This document shows, piece by piece, positions 8,980-19,051 of a stretch of DNA of 64,000 nt. The DNA comes from Sphingobacterium micropteri (GTDB lineage Bacteria; Bacteroidota; Bacteroidia; Sphingobacteriales; Sphingobacteriaceae), in assembly GCF_014692515.1 (NCBI RefSeq), contig NZ_JACOIK010000005.1:300021-364020 (forward strand). Reading direction: 5' to 3'. The stretch's first letter is position 1. Each line of letters starts with the position of its first letter. The notes under the pieces were generated by a model. That model was not told where the DNA came from. It worked only from the letters and a program-made list of their open reading frames with translations, and did no database searches. The position numbers were made by a program, and so were the translations under genes.

Positions 8980-11900
8980 ATGATGAGTATCTACAAATTT
9001 AGGCCGCGACAACAGGCAAAATATGTTGTTCGGATGACCTGCCTACTATTGATTGCTTTTTTTTCTTCTCTTTATGCGGAAGCGCAAGAAGGTGGCGAAC
9101 GGGTATCGGGAAGAGTATTGGATGAACAGGGAGCTGCTATTGGTGGTGTATCTGTGCGCAATGGAGATGGTTCATCCAGTACGTCCACGGATGATCAAGG
9201 GAGATTCAGTATTCAGTTGTCGACAGATCGTGTTTTAAGATTTGTCTACGTAGGTTATGCGGCGCGAGAAATTACGGTTGGAAAAACCGACCGTGAATTG
9301 CGTGTAACTATGGTTACAGAAACCAGTGCCTTGGACGAGGTGGTTGTGGTGGGATATGGTACCCAGCGTCGGCAGGATGTGACGGGAGCTATTGCCTCTG
9401 TAGACAGCAAGATACTAAGGGAGATTCCTGCTGCCAGTATGACGCAAGCACTACAAGGACGTGTAGCTGGAGTGAATATTTCGCAGACATCTACCCGCCC
9501 CGGAGCGGGAATGCAGATTCGTATCCGCGGTTCTCGTTCTTTGTTGGCAGCAAATGATCCATTGATTGTCTTGGACGGAATTCCATTTGCCGGATCGTTA
9601 GCAGATATAAATCCCAGTGATATCCGGAGTGTTGACGTCTTGAAAGACGCATCAGCGTCTGCTATTTATGGCTCACGTGCTGCTAATGGTGTGATTTTGG
9701 TAACGACTTTCCGGGGATCTACCGGTGGAATTAGGGTTACATACAACGGATTTTATGGCTTAAAAAAGGTGGCGGAAAAATATCAAGTATTCAATGGAGA
9801 AGAGTTCGCACAGTTGCGGGATGTGGCGGGCTATACCCAGTATCTGCCTCAAGAACAAGAAATGATGGAAGCAGGTAAGTCTACGGACTGGCAAGACGTT
9901 ATGTATAAAGACGGACGAGTAACCGACCAAAACCTTAGTATAGCTGGGGGAAATGACAAAGGGCAATATTCAGTAGGTTTGGGCTATTACGATGAGTCTA
10001 CAGTTTTACCGGGGCAGGAATATAGCCGCTACTCGCTTCGTTTTGCTACCGATCTGGAACTTAGCCGATATATCAAGGTTGGCCTCAGTACTCAAAATAG
10101 CTACAGTATCACCAAGGGTGAAGGAGCTAGCTTGATGTACCAGATGTTAACGTTGTCTCCATTGGCTCCCACGCACAACGCTGATGGAAGTATATACATG
10201 CAACCTTCGTATCCAACAGATGAATATTTTAATCCATTGCTTATTAATCAACCGGATGCCTGGGCACAGGATCGTAACCGCTTCAATTCCTTTAATTCTT
10301 TGTATGGTGAAATTAGGTTTACTGACTATCTAAAATGGCGTACGAACGTGGGTTTGACCTACACCCAAAACAACTATGGACATTTTAATAGCTCAAAAAC
10401 GCCATTCCGAAACGGAAATCCATCTGAAGCGCGTGTAACATTTCAACCTGGTACAAGTTGGACAATAGAAAACCTTTTGTACTATGAACAGACAATTGCC
10501 GAAAAACATAAATTAAACGCGGTAGCCATGGTATCGGCTGAAGAAAACGAAAGTCACGAATTCCGAGCGGATGCATTGGACATGATGGCTGACTTTATGC
10601 TTTATTATAACCTGGGCTATTATAAGGAAGGAACGGGCAATATAGCTATTCCTGCAGGCAACCAATGGTATAACAAACGAGCACTGCAGTCGTTAATGGC
10701 ACGCATTAATTATGGGTACGATGACCGCTATCTGCTCACGGCGACCCTCCGTCGTGACGGATCTTCAGTTCTAGCTCCTGGCCATAAATGGAAAACCTAC
10801 TTTGCGCTTTCATCTGGATGGAATATCATGAATGAACAATTCATGGAAAATCAGCGTGCTTTTTCTAACCTAAAATTACGCGTCGGATTCGGACAAACGG
10901 CGAGCCAGGCCATAAATCCTTACCAAACGCTTGGAAGCTTATCCCAGAACCGATATAATTTTGGAGATGAAAATGCATTCGGTTATTATGTCAATAATCT
11001 GGCGAATCCCTCACTGACATGGGAACCGACCAATACTTGGAATATCGGGTTGGATTTCGGAATACTTGAAAACAGATTTAGTGGTAGCATTGAATGGTAT
11101 ACGCAAGATTCACATGATTTGCTTTATGACAGATCATTACCACCAACCTCAGGCGTGCCGGGGCGTGTGGTAGTCAACGAAGGCAGAACCCGGAATAGCG
11201 GAATGGAATTCACTCTGTCATCAGACATTATCCGGCCGTCGGACGACACCGGTTTTAGTTGGCAAATAGATGCTAACCTGACTTTCAACAGAAACAAAGT
11301 GTTAGCATTAAGTAGTGGACTTACCGCCGATGAAGGCCGGGGTTACTTTGTCGGACATCCGATCAATGTGATCTTTAACTACAGCAAAGTAGGCATCTGG
11401 CAACTTGATGAGGCTGGAGAAGCTGCCAGCTATGGATTCCGTCCTGGACAGGTTAAGTTATTGGATTATAATAATGACGGTAGAATAGACGCCAATGACC
11501 GTCATGTTTCGGGGAGATTGGATCCTGATTTTGAAGGGGGAATTACAAATCGGATGGGATATAAAAATTTCGATTTTACCGTCGTTGGGTTCTTCCGGGT
11601 AGGTGGTACACTGATCAGCCAGATCCATCAAGGGAATTCTTACACCAATATGTTGCAAGGCCGTCGTAACCAGATCAAGGTCGATTATTGGACGCCTTGG
11701 AATCCCACGAATGAATATCCTATGCCTGATGGAAGCAATGATCAACCCGCTGGAAATTATGGATCTACATTGGGGTTTTATGATGCCGGGTTTTTGAAGA
11801 TACGGACTATCAGTTTAGGCTACAGTTTTAACGAATCGATTACACAGCGACTCGGTATAAATGCCTTCCGACTGTATTCCACTGTACAGAATCCATTTGT

Positions 11901-12072
11901 ATTTTTCTCTGATTATATGAAACGTGGAGGCGGCGTTGACCCAGAAGGCACCAACCTAGGAAATAGCGGATACACAGGTGGCGCTGGCGGGGTACAAGCT
12001 CGTCATATTGTAGCGGGACTTAATACACCCCCTACACGTGGTTTCTTATTGGGGCTAAATGTAACTTTCTAA
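8980..12072 (+). CDS. SusC/RagA-family TonB-dependent oligosaccharide transporter
   Basis: 1030 residues: signal peptide, carboxypeptidase-regulatory-like domain (VSGRVLDEQGAAIGGVSVRN), the family motif DEVVVVGYGTQRRQDVTGAI, TonB plug with IRIRGSRSL and LIVLDGIPF, VDVLKDASASAIYGSRAANG, then a 22-strand outer-membrane barrel ending in Phe. It imports oligosaccharides with the SusD lipoprotein encoded 30 bases downstream. Neighbouring GH10, GH67, GH3 and esterase genes point to xylo-oligosaccharides. 241 bases separate it from the GH3 gene, so it may have its own promoter in that AT-rich gap; no clear TAnnTTTG was found there. Confidence 0.95.
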   Translation: MMSIYKFRPRQQAKYVVRMTCLLLIAFFSSLYAEAQEGGERVSGRVLDEQGAAIGGVSVRNGDGSSSTSTDDQGRFSIQLSTDRVLRFVYVGYAAREITVGKTDRELRVTMVTETSALDEVVVVGYGTQRRQDVTGAIASVDSKILREIPAASMTQALQGRVAGVNISQTSTRPGAGMQIRIRGSRSLLAANDPLIVLDGIPFAGSLADINPSDIRSVDVLKDASASAIYGSRAANGVILVTTFRGSTGGIRVTYNGFYGLKKVAEKYQVFNGEEFAQLRDVAGYTQYLPQEQEMMEAGKSTDWQDVMYKDGRVTDQNLSIAGGNDKGQYSVGLGYYDESTVLPGQEYSRYSLRFATDLELSRYIKVGLSTQNSYSITKGEGASLMYQMLTLSPLAPTHNADGSIYMQPSYPTDEYFNPLLINQPDAWAQDRNRFNSFNSLYGEIRFTDYLKWRTNVGLTYTQNNYGHFNSSKTPFRNGNPSEARVTFQPGTSWTIENLLYYEQTIAEKHKLNAVAMVSAEENESHEFRADALDMMADFMLYYNLGYYKEGTGNIAIPAGNQWYNKRALQSLMARINYGYDDRYLLTATLRRDGSSVLAPGHKWKTYFALSSGWNIMNEQFMENQRAFSNLKLRVGFGQTASQAINPYQTLGSLSQNRYNFGDENAFGYYVNNLANPSLTWEPTNTWNIGLDFGILENRFSGSIEWYTQDSHDLLYDRSLPPTSGVPGRVVVNEGRTRNSGMEFTLSSDIIRPSDDTGFSWQIDANLTFNRNKVLALSSGLTADEGRGYFVGHPINVIFNYSKVGIWQLDEAGEAASYGFRPGQVKLLDYNNDGRIDANDRHVSGRLDPDFEGGITNRMGYKNFDFTVVGFFRVGGTLISQIHQGNSYTNMLQGRRNQIKVDYWTPWNPTNEYPMPDGSNDQPAGNYGSTLGFYDAGFLKIRTISLGYSFNESITQRLGINAFRLYSTVQNPFVFFSDYMKRGGGVDPEGTNLGNSGYTGGAGGVQARHIVAGLNTPPTRGFLLGLNVTF

Positions 12073-12102
12073 TCATTATAAAACATTAAAAAAATAAAGC
12101 GT

Positions 12103-13956
12103 ATGAAAACGTTAAAAATATCTAGTCTTATGCTTGGTCTCATGTTGACGGTGAGTTCTTGCTCAAAGTTTCTCGAGGAACAACCGAGATCAAGCTTGAC
12201 TCCAGACTTTTTTACGACGGAGCAAGGTATAATAGCCGGACTAACCGCGGCTTATTCGGGATTAAGGTACCAATATGGAACACAAGGCGGTATGTCTATC
12301 AGTTCGGTGGGAACCGATGAGGCCACTAAAGGAGGGGACGGTAATGAAGAACAGATTAACAACTATGGTGTAGATATACTCGGTGCCGGACATTTTCAAA
12401 CTCCTTGGAATCGTAATTTTACGTTCATCAATACTTGTAATGGTATCGTAGACTATGCGACTGGTGATAATGAGGCTTTAGTAGCCGAAGCCAAATTCCT
12501 GCGTGCACAATATTATTACGGACTTGTAACGATGTTTGGCGGAGTTCCGTTGGATCTGGGAAGCGGTCCGCTGAAGTTTACCACTACGCCAACGACCACC
12601 TCGGTACGTAACACAGCTATCGAAGTGTTCGAGGCCATCGTAGAGGATTTGAAAGGTGCTATCGAAGGGTTGCCTGCCATCAGTACTACACCTGGTCGGG
12701 TAGGAAAAGCGGCTGCCATACACTATTTAGCAAAAACCTATCTGGCTATAGCATGTTACTATGACTATGATTATACGAACGAGATCAACAACGATTATAA
12801 TTCTACGGCTTCCGTCGAGGGCGTAAATAGCGCTAAGGCGAGGGAGTTTTATCAACTAGCGCTTACGACCGCTAAACAGATATTGGACAATCGTGGAACA
12901 TATGGTGTGGGCCTTCTTGCCGACTTTGCCGATGTAAACAGGGCAGGCAATGAGCATAGCATTGAATCCTTATTCACAGTGGAACGTACTACCGACTACA
13001 TTTTTGACGAATCAGGAGCCGGTGCAAGTGGCGGCCCGGAAGATGGATTGAAGGAGAACCGTGCTAACTTTATGTTTTGTGCTTATTATGAAGGCCCTGA
13101 TGGTGACGGTACCTTGTTGGCTCGTACTCGTGAATACGGCCGTGGCTGGCGACGTTTCGTTCCGACAAAGTATTTGATCGAAACCGTTTTCGCAGATAAG
13201 GTAAACGATAGTCGCTATTACAAGTCTTTTCAAAGCCTCTGGTCAGTAAACCGTGTAAACGATGGTGTAAACCATCCTGATTTTGGAAAGCCAGCGATTT
13301 TTATGCCCGGCGTGGCATCGTATGCAGCTGCAGCACCGGAAATTCAACAAGTAATAGACAAGATGCAGGTAGAGGGTTCTGCGACAGCCAAACAGCTGAT
13401 CCGATACAACGGTTCCTTTACCCGTAATATGTTTCCTTCCAGCTTAAAATTAGCTGATCCTAACGGCGAGATTAATGATTCCTCGCACCGCCCATTTATT
13501 GTATCCAAGTTATCCGAAACAATATTAGTTGCCGTGGAGGCTGCTTTTAAAATCGGCGATAATGCTACGGCTGTGGCCTACATCAACGAGCTCCGGACTA
13601 GAGCGGCCAAAGGTAGTGTCCTGAATACCCATATCCCGGGTTTGGTGAACGAAACGCAAGCGATCGCTAATATGCAGATTTCAGCGGGAAGCCTTACGCT
13701 AGATTTTATCTTGGATGAACGCTCGCGAGAACTGTGTTGTGAACAACTCCGTTGGTTTGATTTGATTCGTACGAACAAACTTATTCCCCGTTTACAGGCT
13801 GGTTACAATGCGTTTGGTATAGCTGATGATACAAACTTTTCAGGTGCGGCTGCGGCCAATGTGAGACGTTTTCATCATTTGCGTCCGATTCCACAACAGC
13901 AAATGGATGCTATGACAGGTGATAATAAAGCGGCTTATCAAAATCCCGGTTATTAA
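12103..13956 (+). CDS. SusD/RagB-family glycan-binding lipoprotein
   Basis: 617 residues, lipoprotein signal with lipobox Cys in LTVSSCSKFLEEQP, then the SusD-like N-terminal pattern (PRSSLTPDFFTTEQGIIAGLTAAYSGL) and the RagB/SusD C-terminal region (FILDERSRELCCEQLRWFDLIR). It caps the SusC barrel and binds xylan fragments at the cell surface. It lies 30 bases after SusC and 33 before the GH10 gene, so an operon is very likely. The final ALHH-like signature of the family is visible as RRFHHLRPIPQQQMDAM. Confidence 0.95.
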   Translation: MKTLKISSLMLGLMLTVSSCSKFLEEQPRSSLTPDFFTTEQGIIAGLTAAYSGLRYQYGTQGGMSISSVGTDEATKGGDGNEEQINNYGVDILGAGHFQTPWNRNFTFINTCNGIVDYATGDNEALVAEAKFLRAQYYYGLVTMFGGVPLDLGSGPLKFTTTPTTTSVRNTAIEVFEAIVEDLKGAIEGLPAISTTPGRVGKAAAIHYLAKTYLAIACYYDYDYTNEINNDYNSTASVEGVNSAKAREFYQLALTTAKQILDNRGTYGVGLLADFADVNRAGNEHSIESLFTVERTTDYIFDESGAGASGGPEDGLKENRANFMFCAYYEGPDGDGTLLARTREYGRGWRRFVPTKYLIETVFADKVNDSRYYKSFQSLWSVNRVNDGVNHPDFGKPAIFMPGVASYAAAAPEIQQVIDKMQVEGSATAKQLIRYNGSFTRNMFPSSLKLADPNGEINDSSHRPFIVSKLSETILVAVEAAFKIGDNATAVAYINELRTRAAKGSVLNTHIPGLVNETQAIANMQISAGSLTLDFILDERSRELCCEQLRWFDLIRTNKLIPRLQAGYNAFGIADDTNFSGAAAANVRRFHHLRPIPQQQMDAMTGDNKAAYQNPGY

Positions 13957-13989
13957 CTAATATTTATGATGAACCTCAAAATCTAAATA

Positions 13990-16089
13990 ATGATGAAAAA
14001 GTATATAAAATATGCATCAGCTATCTTGTTGAGTTTGCTGATCTTGACATCATGTCAGAAAAATTTGACAGCTCCAGATGGGTATAGTGTGACCGAGGCA
14101 CCGACGTCGGGTACACTGAGAGCACTTGCTCAGAACTTAGGTTTGAAAATTGGTGCCGCTTTTTCCCAAGCAGATATGGCGAATCCTGAGCGAATGGCCA
14201 TTATGAAGTCGGAATTTGACAATGTTACATTTGGATATCATATGAAACATGGTGCCGTAGTACAAAACGATGGCTCGTTCAACTGGACAACCACGGATGC
14301 GATGGTGGCTTCAGCCAAACAAAATGGACTTGATATTTACGGACATACTTTGGTATGGCACCAGAACCAGAATGCAACTTGGTTGAAAACCGTCGTAGCA
14401 CCTCCCGTTACCGAGTTTTTTGGCCCTAACCTAGTTGTAAATCCTACATTTGAAACGGACTTGACAGGATGGACGCAACTTAATCCGAATCCTGCCGGAG
14501 GTTGTGGGGCTATCCATCAACGAGTGGCAAGCGGTGGACGTAATGGTACTGCTGGCTTGCAGGTTGGAACCTGTGCTGCCATTACGGATGCTGGGTATTG
14601 GCGTGTACAAATACAGGGCAATTTATCTGCTAACATGCAGGCAGGAGGCAATTATCTTGTTGAGTTCTGGGTCAAATCATCTGCAGCAACGACCGTACAA
14701 TTTGAAACCCGTGGAACTGAACCACAATATAAAACTTTTCCTACTACGACGGATTGGACAAAGGTTACGTTGAATTTTACGGCAAATGGAACGGAGGACG
14801 CGATCGCATTTGATCTGCATTCCCCAGAAAAAGCTACTTTCCAAATCGACGATGTTTCGGTTAGACAGGTTTTTGATGGCCCTCCCAATATCGTGGCTAA
14901 CCCGGCGTTTGAAACAGATTTGACCGGATGGGCACAACTCAACCCGAATCCATCCGGAGGATGTGGAGTTATTCATGAGCGAGTAGCAAATGACGGACGC
15001 AATGGTACGGGTGGTCTGCGTGTAGGAACTTGTGCCGCTATTACGGATGAAGGTTACTGGCGTGTACAAATCAGAGGTGATTTGGCAGAAAAGATGCAGG
15101 CAGGTGTCGATTATGTGGTCGAATTCTATATAAAATCGTCGACAGCAACCACGGTGCAATTTGAAACACGGGAGAGCAGTGGTGGAGATGCACAATACGC
15201 GACCTTCCCCACCACGACGGATTGGACAAAAGTTACCCTGATTTTCAAGGCAAAAGGAACCGAAGATGCGATTGCTTTCGACTTACATACCGCGGAAAAG
15301 GCTACGTTCCATATCGATGATGTATCAGTAAAAGTATATATTCCCGATAATTCTGGCGATGGGCCGTCGGAGGAAGACAAAGCGAAGATCAGAAATGAGA
15401 TGAAAACATGGATTGACGCCATTGTAGGGAGGTATAAAGCCGATGTTCGTTCATGGGATGTGGTCAATGAACCTATGGCTGACGGTGCTAGCGGATTACG
15501 CACAAGCAAAAACAGTGACGCATCTAGTAGTGATATTTTCTTTTGGAGTGATATATTGGGTCGGGATTACGGCTTACATGCTTTCCAGTATGCGGAGGGT
15601 GCCGATCCAGAGGCTTTATTGTTTATTAATGATTATAATCTAGAATCGAATCCGGCCAAACTGGATTCGCTAATTGCCTACGTGAATGAACTGAATGAAA
15701 AAGGAGCGAAAATCGATGGTATTGGAACACAAATGCATATCAGTGATCCCAAGTCATATGGTCCTATTCGAGAAATGTTTGAAAAACTGGCGGCAACGGG
15801 GTTACTTGTTAAGATCAGCGAATTGGATGTAAAATCCTCGCCGAGTGGCGGGACGGAATTGAGTCCAATCAACGCCGAGTTTCAGGCTGCTATGTATGAA
15901 TACGTTATAAAGACCTATTTAGAAGTCATTCCGAAGGAACAGCGGTATGGTATTACCATTTGGGGCATTGACGATGCCTCAAGCTGGCTGAACACAAGTG
16001 AGCGTAAATATTTCCCGTTGTTATGGGACAATAGTTTTCAAAGAAAGCCTGCATATCATGCAATCTATCAAATGTTAAATGGTCAGTAG
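13990..16089 (+). CDS. GH10 endo-beta-1,4-xylanase with two inserted CBM4/9-type modules
   Basis: 699 residues, lipoprotein signal (LLILTSCQKN), so probably surface-anchored. The GH10 barrel begins at LKIGAAFSQADM and has HTLVWHQNQ. It is then interrupted by two carbohydrate-binding modules (about residues 147-296 and 300-448) and resumes with WDVVNEPMADG (acid/base Glu494), IDGIGTQMHI and KISELDVK (nucleophile Glu611). Xylanases with CBMs inside the barrel are known in Bacteroidota gut and soil xylan loci. The enzyme would cut surface-bound xylan to feed SusC/SusD. It is the last gene before the IS element, so transcription of the locus probably ends at the hairpin near 16139-16166. Confidence 0.95.
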   Translation: MMKKYIKYASAILLSLLILTSCQKNLTAPDGYSVTEAPTSGTLRALAQNLGLKIGAAFSQADMANPERMAIMKSEFDNVTFGYHMKHGAVVQNDGSFNWTTTDAMVASAKQNGLDIYGHTLVWHQNQNATWLKTVVAPPVTEFFGPNLVVNPTFETDLTGWTQLNPNPAGGCGAIHQRVASGGRNGTAGLQVGTCAAITDAGYWRVQIQGNLSANMQAGGNYLVEFWVKSSAATTVQFETRGTEPQYKTFPTTTDWTKVTLNFTANGTEDAIAFDLHSPEKATFQIDDVSVRQVFDGPPNIVANPAFETDLTGWAQLNPNPSGGCGVIHERVANDGRNGTGGLRVGTCAAITDEGYWRVQIRGDLAEKMQAGVDYVVEFYIKSSTATTVQFETRESSGGDAQYATFPTTTDWTKVTLIFKAKGTEDAIAFDLHTAEKATFHIDDVSVKVYIPDNSGDGPSEEDKAKIRNEMKTWIDAIVGRYKADVRSWDVVNEPMADGASGLRTSKNSDASSSDIFFWSDILGRDYGLHAFQYAEGADPEALLFINDYNLESNPAKLDSLIAYVNELNEKGAKIDGIGTQMHISDPKSYGPIREMFEKLAATGLLVKISELDVKSSPSGGTELSPINAEFQAAMYEYVIKTYLEVIPKEQRYGITIWGIDDASSWLNTSERKYFPLLWDNSFQRKPAYHAIYQMLNGQ
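14428..15333 (+). repeat. Tandem intragenic duplication of the CBM module in the xylanase
   Basis: Two adjacent copies of about 450 bases (14428-14874 and 14887-15333, offset 459). At protein level they share long near-identical stretches, for example NPxFETDLTGW, QLNPNP, GGCG, GTCAAITD, GYWRVQI and FPTTTDWTKVTL. They differ at scattered positions and by a short insertion (ESSGGDAQ) in copy 2. Nucleotide divergence is mostly silent, so the duplication is not very recent. Two binding modules would increase avidity for xylan. Confidence 0.85.
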
Positions 16090-16138
16090 GATCTTTTGTT
16101 AAAAGCAAGGGGGCTGTCTAAAAAGCTTCATTAAAAAG

Positions 16139-16169
16139 ATCCCCGATACGTAAAAGTGTCGGGGATTTT
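16139..16169 (+). terminator. Rho-independent terminator after the xylanase
   Basis: An 11-bp stem (ATCCCCGATAC pairing with GTGTCGGGGAT, one G-U) with a 6-base loop, followed by TTTT. It lies just inside the left end of the insertion sequence. It could end the xylan operon or insulate the transposase from read-through. Confidence 0.75.
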
Positions 16170-16199
16170 CATTGTCCCCTTATATTTTGTAATTTAAGG

Positions 16200-17843
16200 G
16201 TGCCTATGACAAAGAACCCAAACATACGATTTAAGGCTCTTCCTTCCAACAGCCCGAGCCTATTTCCGGAAGATATTTTTGATCGCATTCCATTGAACCA
16301 TCCGGTTCGCTTGGTCGATCAGGTTGTTGACCATTTGGATCTGGAGCATATTATCCGTCAGTATAAAGGCGGAGGTACCACGAGTTTCCACCCTAGGATG
16401 CTCCTCAAGGTGTTGTTCTACGCCTATTTAAGCAATATCTATTCCTGCCGAAAGATTGAGCGCGCTTTGCATGAGAATATCTATTTCATGTGGCTTTCTG
16501 GAAACAGTACCCCTGATTACCGTACGATCAACTATTTCCGCGGCAAGCGCCTTAAAGGTCAGATACAGGATTTATTTGCGGGCATCGTGCGGATGTTGCA
16601 TGAACTGGAGTACGTCAGCTTGAAAGTTCAATATGTAGATGGCACCAAGATCGAATCGGTGGCAGGTCGCTATACGTTCGTTTGGAAGAAGTCGATAGAG
16701 AAGAACAAGTTAAAACTGGAAGCCAACATCGCTTCTGTACTCTCGGCGATCGATGCGCAGATCACCGAAGACCAGTCTTCATTAGGTAATCAGGAAGTCA
16801 GCAAGGCAATCGACAGTGCACAGCTGAAGGAAAAAATCAAATCGATAAATGCCATGCTTAAAGGAACCAATAAACCTACCGATAAGCAGCTCAAGAAGCT
16901 TGAGGAGGACTATTTGCCCCGATTGGAGAAATATGAGCAGCAGCTGGAAACACTAGGGGACCGCAATAGTTATAGCAAAACCGATACCGATGCCGTTTTT
17001 ATGCGCATGAAAGAGGACCATATGAAGAATGGTCAGCTCAAGCCTGCCTACAATACACAGATCAGTACCGAAGAGCAGTTCATCACCCACTATAGTATCC
17101 ATCAGACGGCCGCAGACACCACAACCCTGCCGGAACATCTGGAAGGCTTTGAATCCCATTACGGAAAGCAAAGTGAATCAATCGTCGCAGATGCCGGATA
17201 TGGCAGTGAGCAGAACTATGAGCTGTTGGAACGACAGGAGATAACCGCCTTTGTCAAGTACAATTACTTCCATATGGAACACAAGCGCAGGCATAAGCAG
17301 GATCCTTTTTCGGTACAGAACCTATATTACAACCGGCAGGAAGACTTTTATGTATGTCCGGCAGGGCAGAAGCTTGGCTTTATCGGTCATACGACCAGGA
17401 TCAGTGCCAACGGATATGCTGCCCAGGTGAGCTGTTATCAAGCTCAACGTTGTGAAGGCTGCCCGATGCGGGGTCAATACCATAAAGCTCAGGGCAACCG
17501 TCTGATTGAAGTGAACCACCGGCTTGCCTGGCTCAAGGCTAGAGCCCGGGAAAGGCTACTATCAGCAGAAGGGCTATATCATCGAAGTAAGCGCCCTGTA
17601 GAAGTTGAAGCTGTATTTGGGCAGATGAAAAGCAACAACAAGTTTACTCGGTTCAGTATGAAAGGACTGGAGAAAGTAGCCGTGGAGTTCGGGTTGATGG
17701 CCATTGCCCATAACCTACGAAAATGGGCAACAAAATGGAAAAATAAGGCCATAACTGGCAAACCAGGTGGAAACAACTCCCTAATTGGGATAAAACATAC
17801 TGTCAGCATGCTGAAAAGCACAAGATATCGCCTTGTCGCTTAA
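16200..17843 (+). CDS. IS1182-family transposase
   Basis: 547 residues. The N-terminal DUF772 domain is visible (FPEDIFDRIPLNHPVRLVDQ, FHPRMLLKVLFYAYL, SGNSTPDYRTINYFR). A DDE catalytic domain follows: YVDGTKIES (first Asp), ADAGYGSEQNYELL (second Asp), and RPVEVEAVFGQMKSN containing the Glu. A Cys-rich block (CEGCPMRGQYH) precedes the last motif, as usual in this family. The frame is intact, so the element may be active. It is about 110 bases from the left terminus. Confidence 0.92.
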   Translation: MPMTKNPNIRFKALPSNSPSLFPEDIFDRIPLNHPVRLVDQVVDHLDLEHIIRQYKGGGTTSFHPRMLLKVLFYAYLSNIYSCRKIERALHENIYFMWLSGNSTPDYRTINYFRGKRLKGQIQDLFAGIVRMLHELEYVSLKVQYVDGTKIESVAGRYTFVWKKSIEKNKLKLEANIASVLSAIDAQITEDQSSLGNQEVSKAIDSAQLKEKIKSINAMLKGTNKPTDKQLKKLEEDYLPRLEKYEQQLETLGDRNSYSKTDTDAVFMRMKEDHMKNGQLKPAYNTQISTEEQFITHYSIHQTAADTTTLPEHLEGFESHYGKQSESIVADAGYGSEQNYELLERQEITAFVKYNYFHMEHKRRHKQDPFSVQNLYYNRQEDFYVCPAGQKLGFIGHTTRISANGYAAQVSCYQAQRCEGCPMRGQYHKAQGNRLIEVNHRLAWLKARARERLLSAEGLYHRSKRPVEVEAVFGQMKSNNKFTRFSMKGLEKVAVEFGLMAIAHNLRKWATKWKNKAITGKPGGNNSLIGIKHTVSMLKSTRYRLVA

Positions 17844-17889
17844 TACCGGAAATGAAAAATATTATTGAGCTCGAGAAAGCTATAAAAAA

Positions 17890-17917
17890 AAGAAGGTGCC
17901 TTATTAGACACCTTCTT
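17890..17917. terminator. Bidirectional terminator between transposase and LacI gene
   Basis: A perfect 9-bp stem (AAGAAGGTG and CACCTTCTT) with a 10-base loop, flanked by a T-run on the plus side and an A-run on the minus side. It can stop transcripts from both converging genes. The LacI stop codon directly abuts it. Confidence 0.85.
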
Positions 17918-17919
17918 TT

Positions 17920-18957
17920 TTATGCGATCTCCGTCGATTTCCTATAGATTGTGGTCGCTTCCAATAGAAAATTCTCATATAGCATATCCCGCCTGTCTTG
18001 TTTTTTATCAATTAGTTCCAGTAGTAGCTCCAGCGCCAATTGTGCCATCTTTTGTGTAGGTTGTCTGATTGTAGACAAGGCAGGATTTAAATAATTGGCA
18101 AGATTCGTATTGGTGAAGCCAATAACGGCCACGTCCTGAGGTACAGCTAGATTTAAAGCGGCCAAAACCCCCAATATTTTGATAGATAATGTATCCGTGC
18201 CGCCGACAATGGCATTGGGCATGTTGTCCTTTTCTTGAAGCTTTTTGAAAACCGCAATTAGCTCACTTTCAATATTCTCTGTTGGATCTTGATAGTCCGC
18301 GTGAATAACGTATTCTTCACGAAAAGGAATAGCATAGTTGTGGAGTGCATTTTTATAACCTCGTATACGGTCTTTGGTATTACCGATATCTTTCCCACAA
18401 AGAAACGCGATTTTTGTTCGACCTTTCTTAATCAATTCTTCTGTCGCATTATAGGTTTCCAAACTATTATGGATGCCGATTTTATAGGTATCCAAACAGT
18501 GCTGCGTCCGGTCAAAAAGGATAATCGGACAAGTGTGATGATGAATATGTTGTAGTAATTTGGTATTGGAGTTTTCATGCGCAGGAGAGACAATAATACC
18601 AGCGACATTTTGACTAGTGAGAAAATCCAACGCTTCTTTTTCCATTTTCTCACAATTCTGCGTTTGAAAAGGGATAAGTGTATAATGTTGCGGCAAAACG
18701 GCTTTATAGAGCTCATCGATAAACTCCAAAAAAAATGGACTGGATAGAAAGGGAATGACGACACCGATGAGGTTAGTTTTTCCAGTTTTGAGATGGCGCG
18801 CAAATGGGTTGGGTCGATAATTATGTTCCGCAGCATAGGCTAGAACCCGCTCTTTAGTCTCATCTTTAATTTCATAACTGTCGTTCAACGCTCTAGAAAC
18901 GGTCGCCGGAGATAGATTAAGTGCTGCTGCAATAGACTTTATATTAACTTTACCCAT
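17920..18957 (-). CDS. LacI-family transcriptional regulator
   Basis: 345 residues. N-terminal LacI helix-turn-helix (VNIKSIAAALNLSPATVSRALN), hinge with YRPNPFARHLKTGKTN, then a periplasmic-binding-protein-like effector domain (LIGVVIPFLSSPFFLEF, VAVIGFTNTNLANYLNPALSTI). It lies next to the xylan locus and is divergent from the DUF1080 gene, with 94 bases between the starts. It could regulate the DUF1080 gene or the xylan genes. No convincing symmetrical operator was seen in the gap. Confidence 0.93.
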   Translation of the reverse strand: MGKVNIKSIAAALNLSPATVSRALNDSYEIKDETKERVLAYAAEHNYRPNPFARHLKTGKTNLIGVVIPFLSSPFFLEFIDELYKAVLPQHYTLIPFQTQNCEKMEKEALDFLTSQNVAGIIVSPAHENSNTKLLQHIHHHTCPIILFDRTQHCLDTYKIGIHNSLETYNATEELIKKGRTKIAFLCGKDIGNTKDRIRGYKNALHNYAIPFREEYVIHADYQDPTENIESELIAVFKKLQEKDNMPNAIVGGTDTLSIKILGVLAALNLAVPQDVAVIGFTNTNLANYLNPALSTIRQPTQKMAQLALELLLELIDKKQDRRDMLYENFLLEATTIYRKSTEIA

Positions 18958-19051
18958 GATATACTACGCCTTGCTTTTGGCTAAATTATCGATTTATTAT
19001 CTATATAAATAATTTTTGTAGATTAGTGCCTTTAAAACCCTAACTAAAGCT

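Larger units (their letters stand above)
16109..17913 (+). mobile_element. IS1182-family insertion sequence
   Basis: The left end carries GGGGGCTGTCTAAAAAGC at 16109-16126, a typical IS1182-group terminus. At the right, the reverse complement of 17900-17913 (AGGTGTCTAATAAG) matches the inner part of the left end in 11 of 14 positions, so it is a candidate right inverted repeat. It overlaps a terminator hairpin, so the exact right boundary is uncertain and no target duplication is clear. The element lies between the xylanase and the convergent LacI gene and carries one transposase. Confidence 0.7.
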
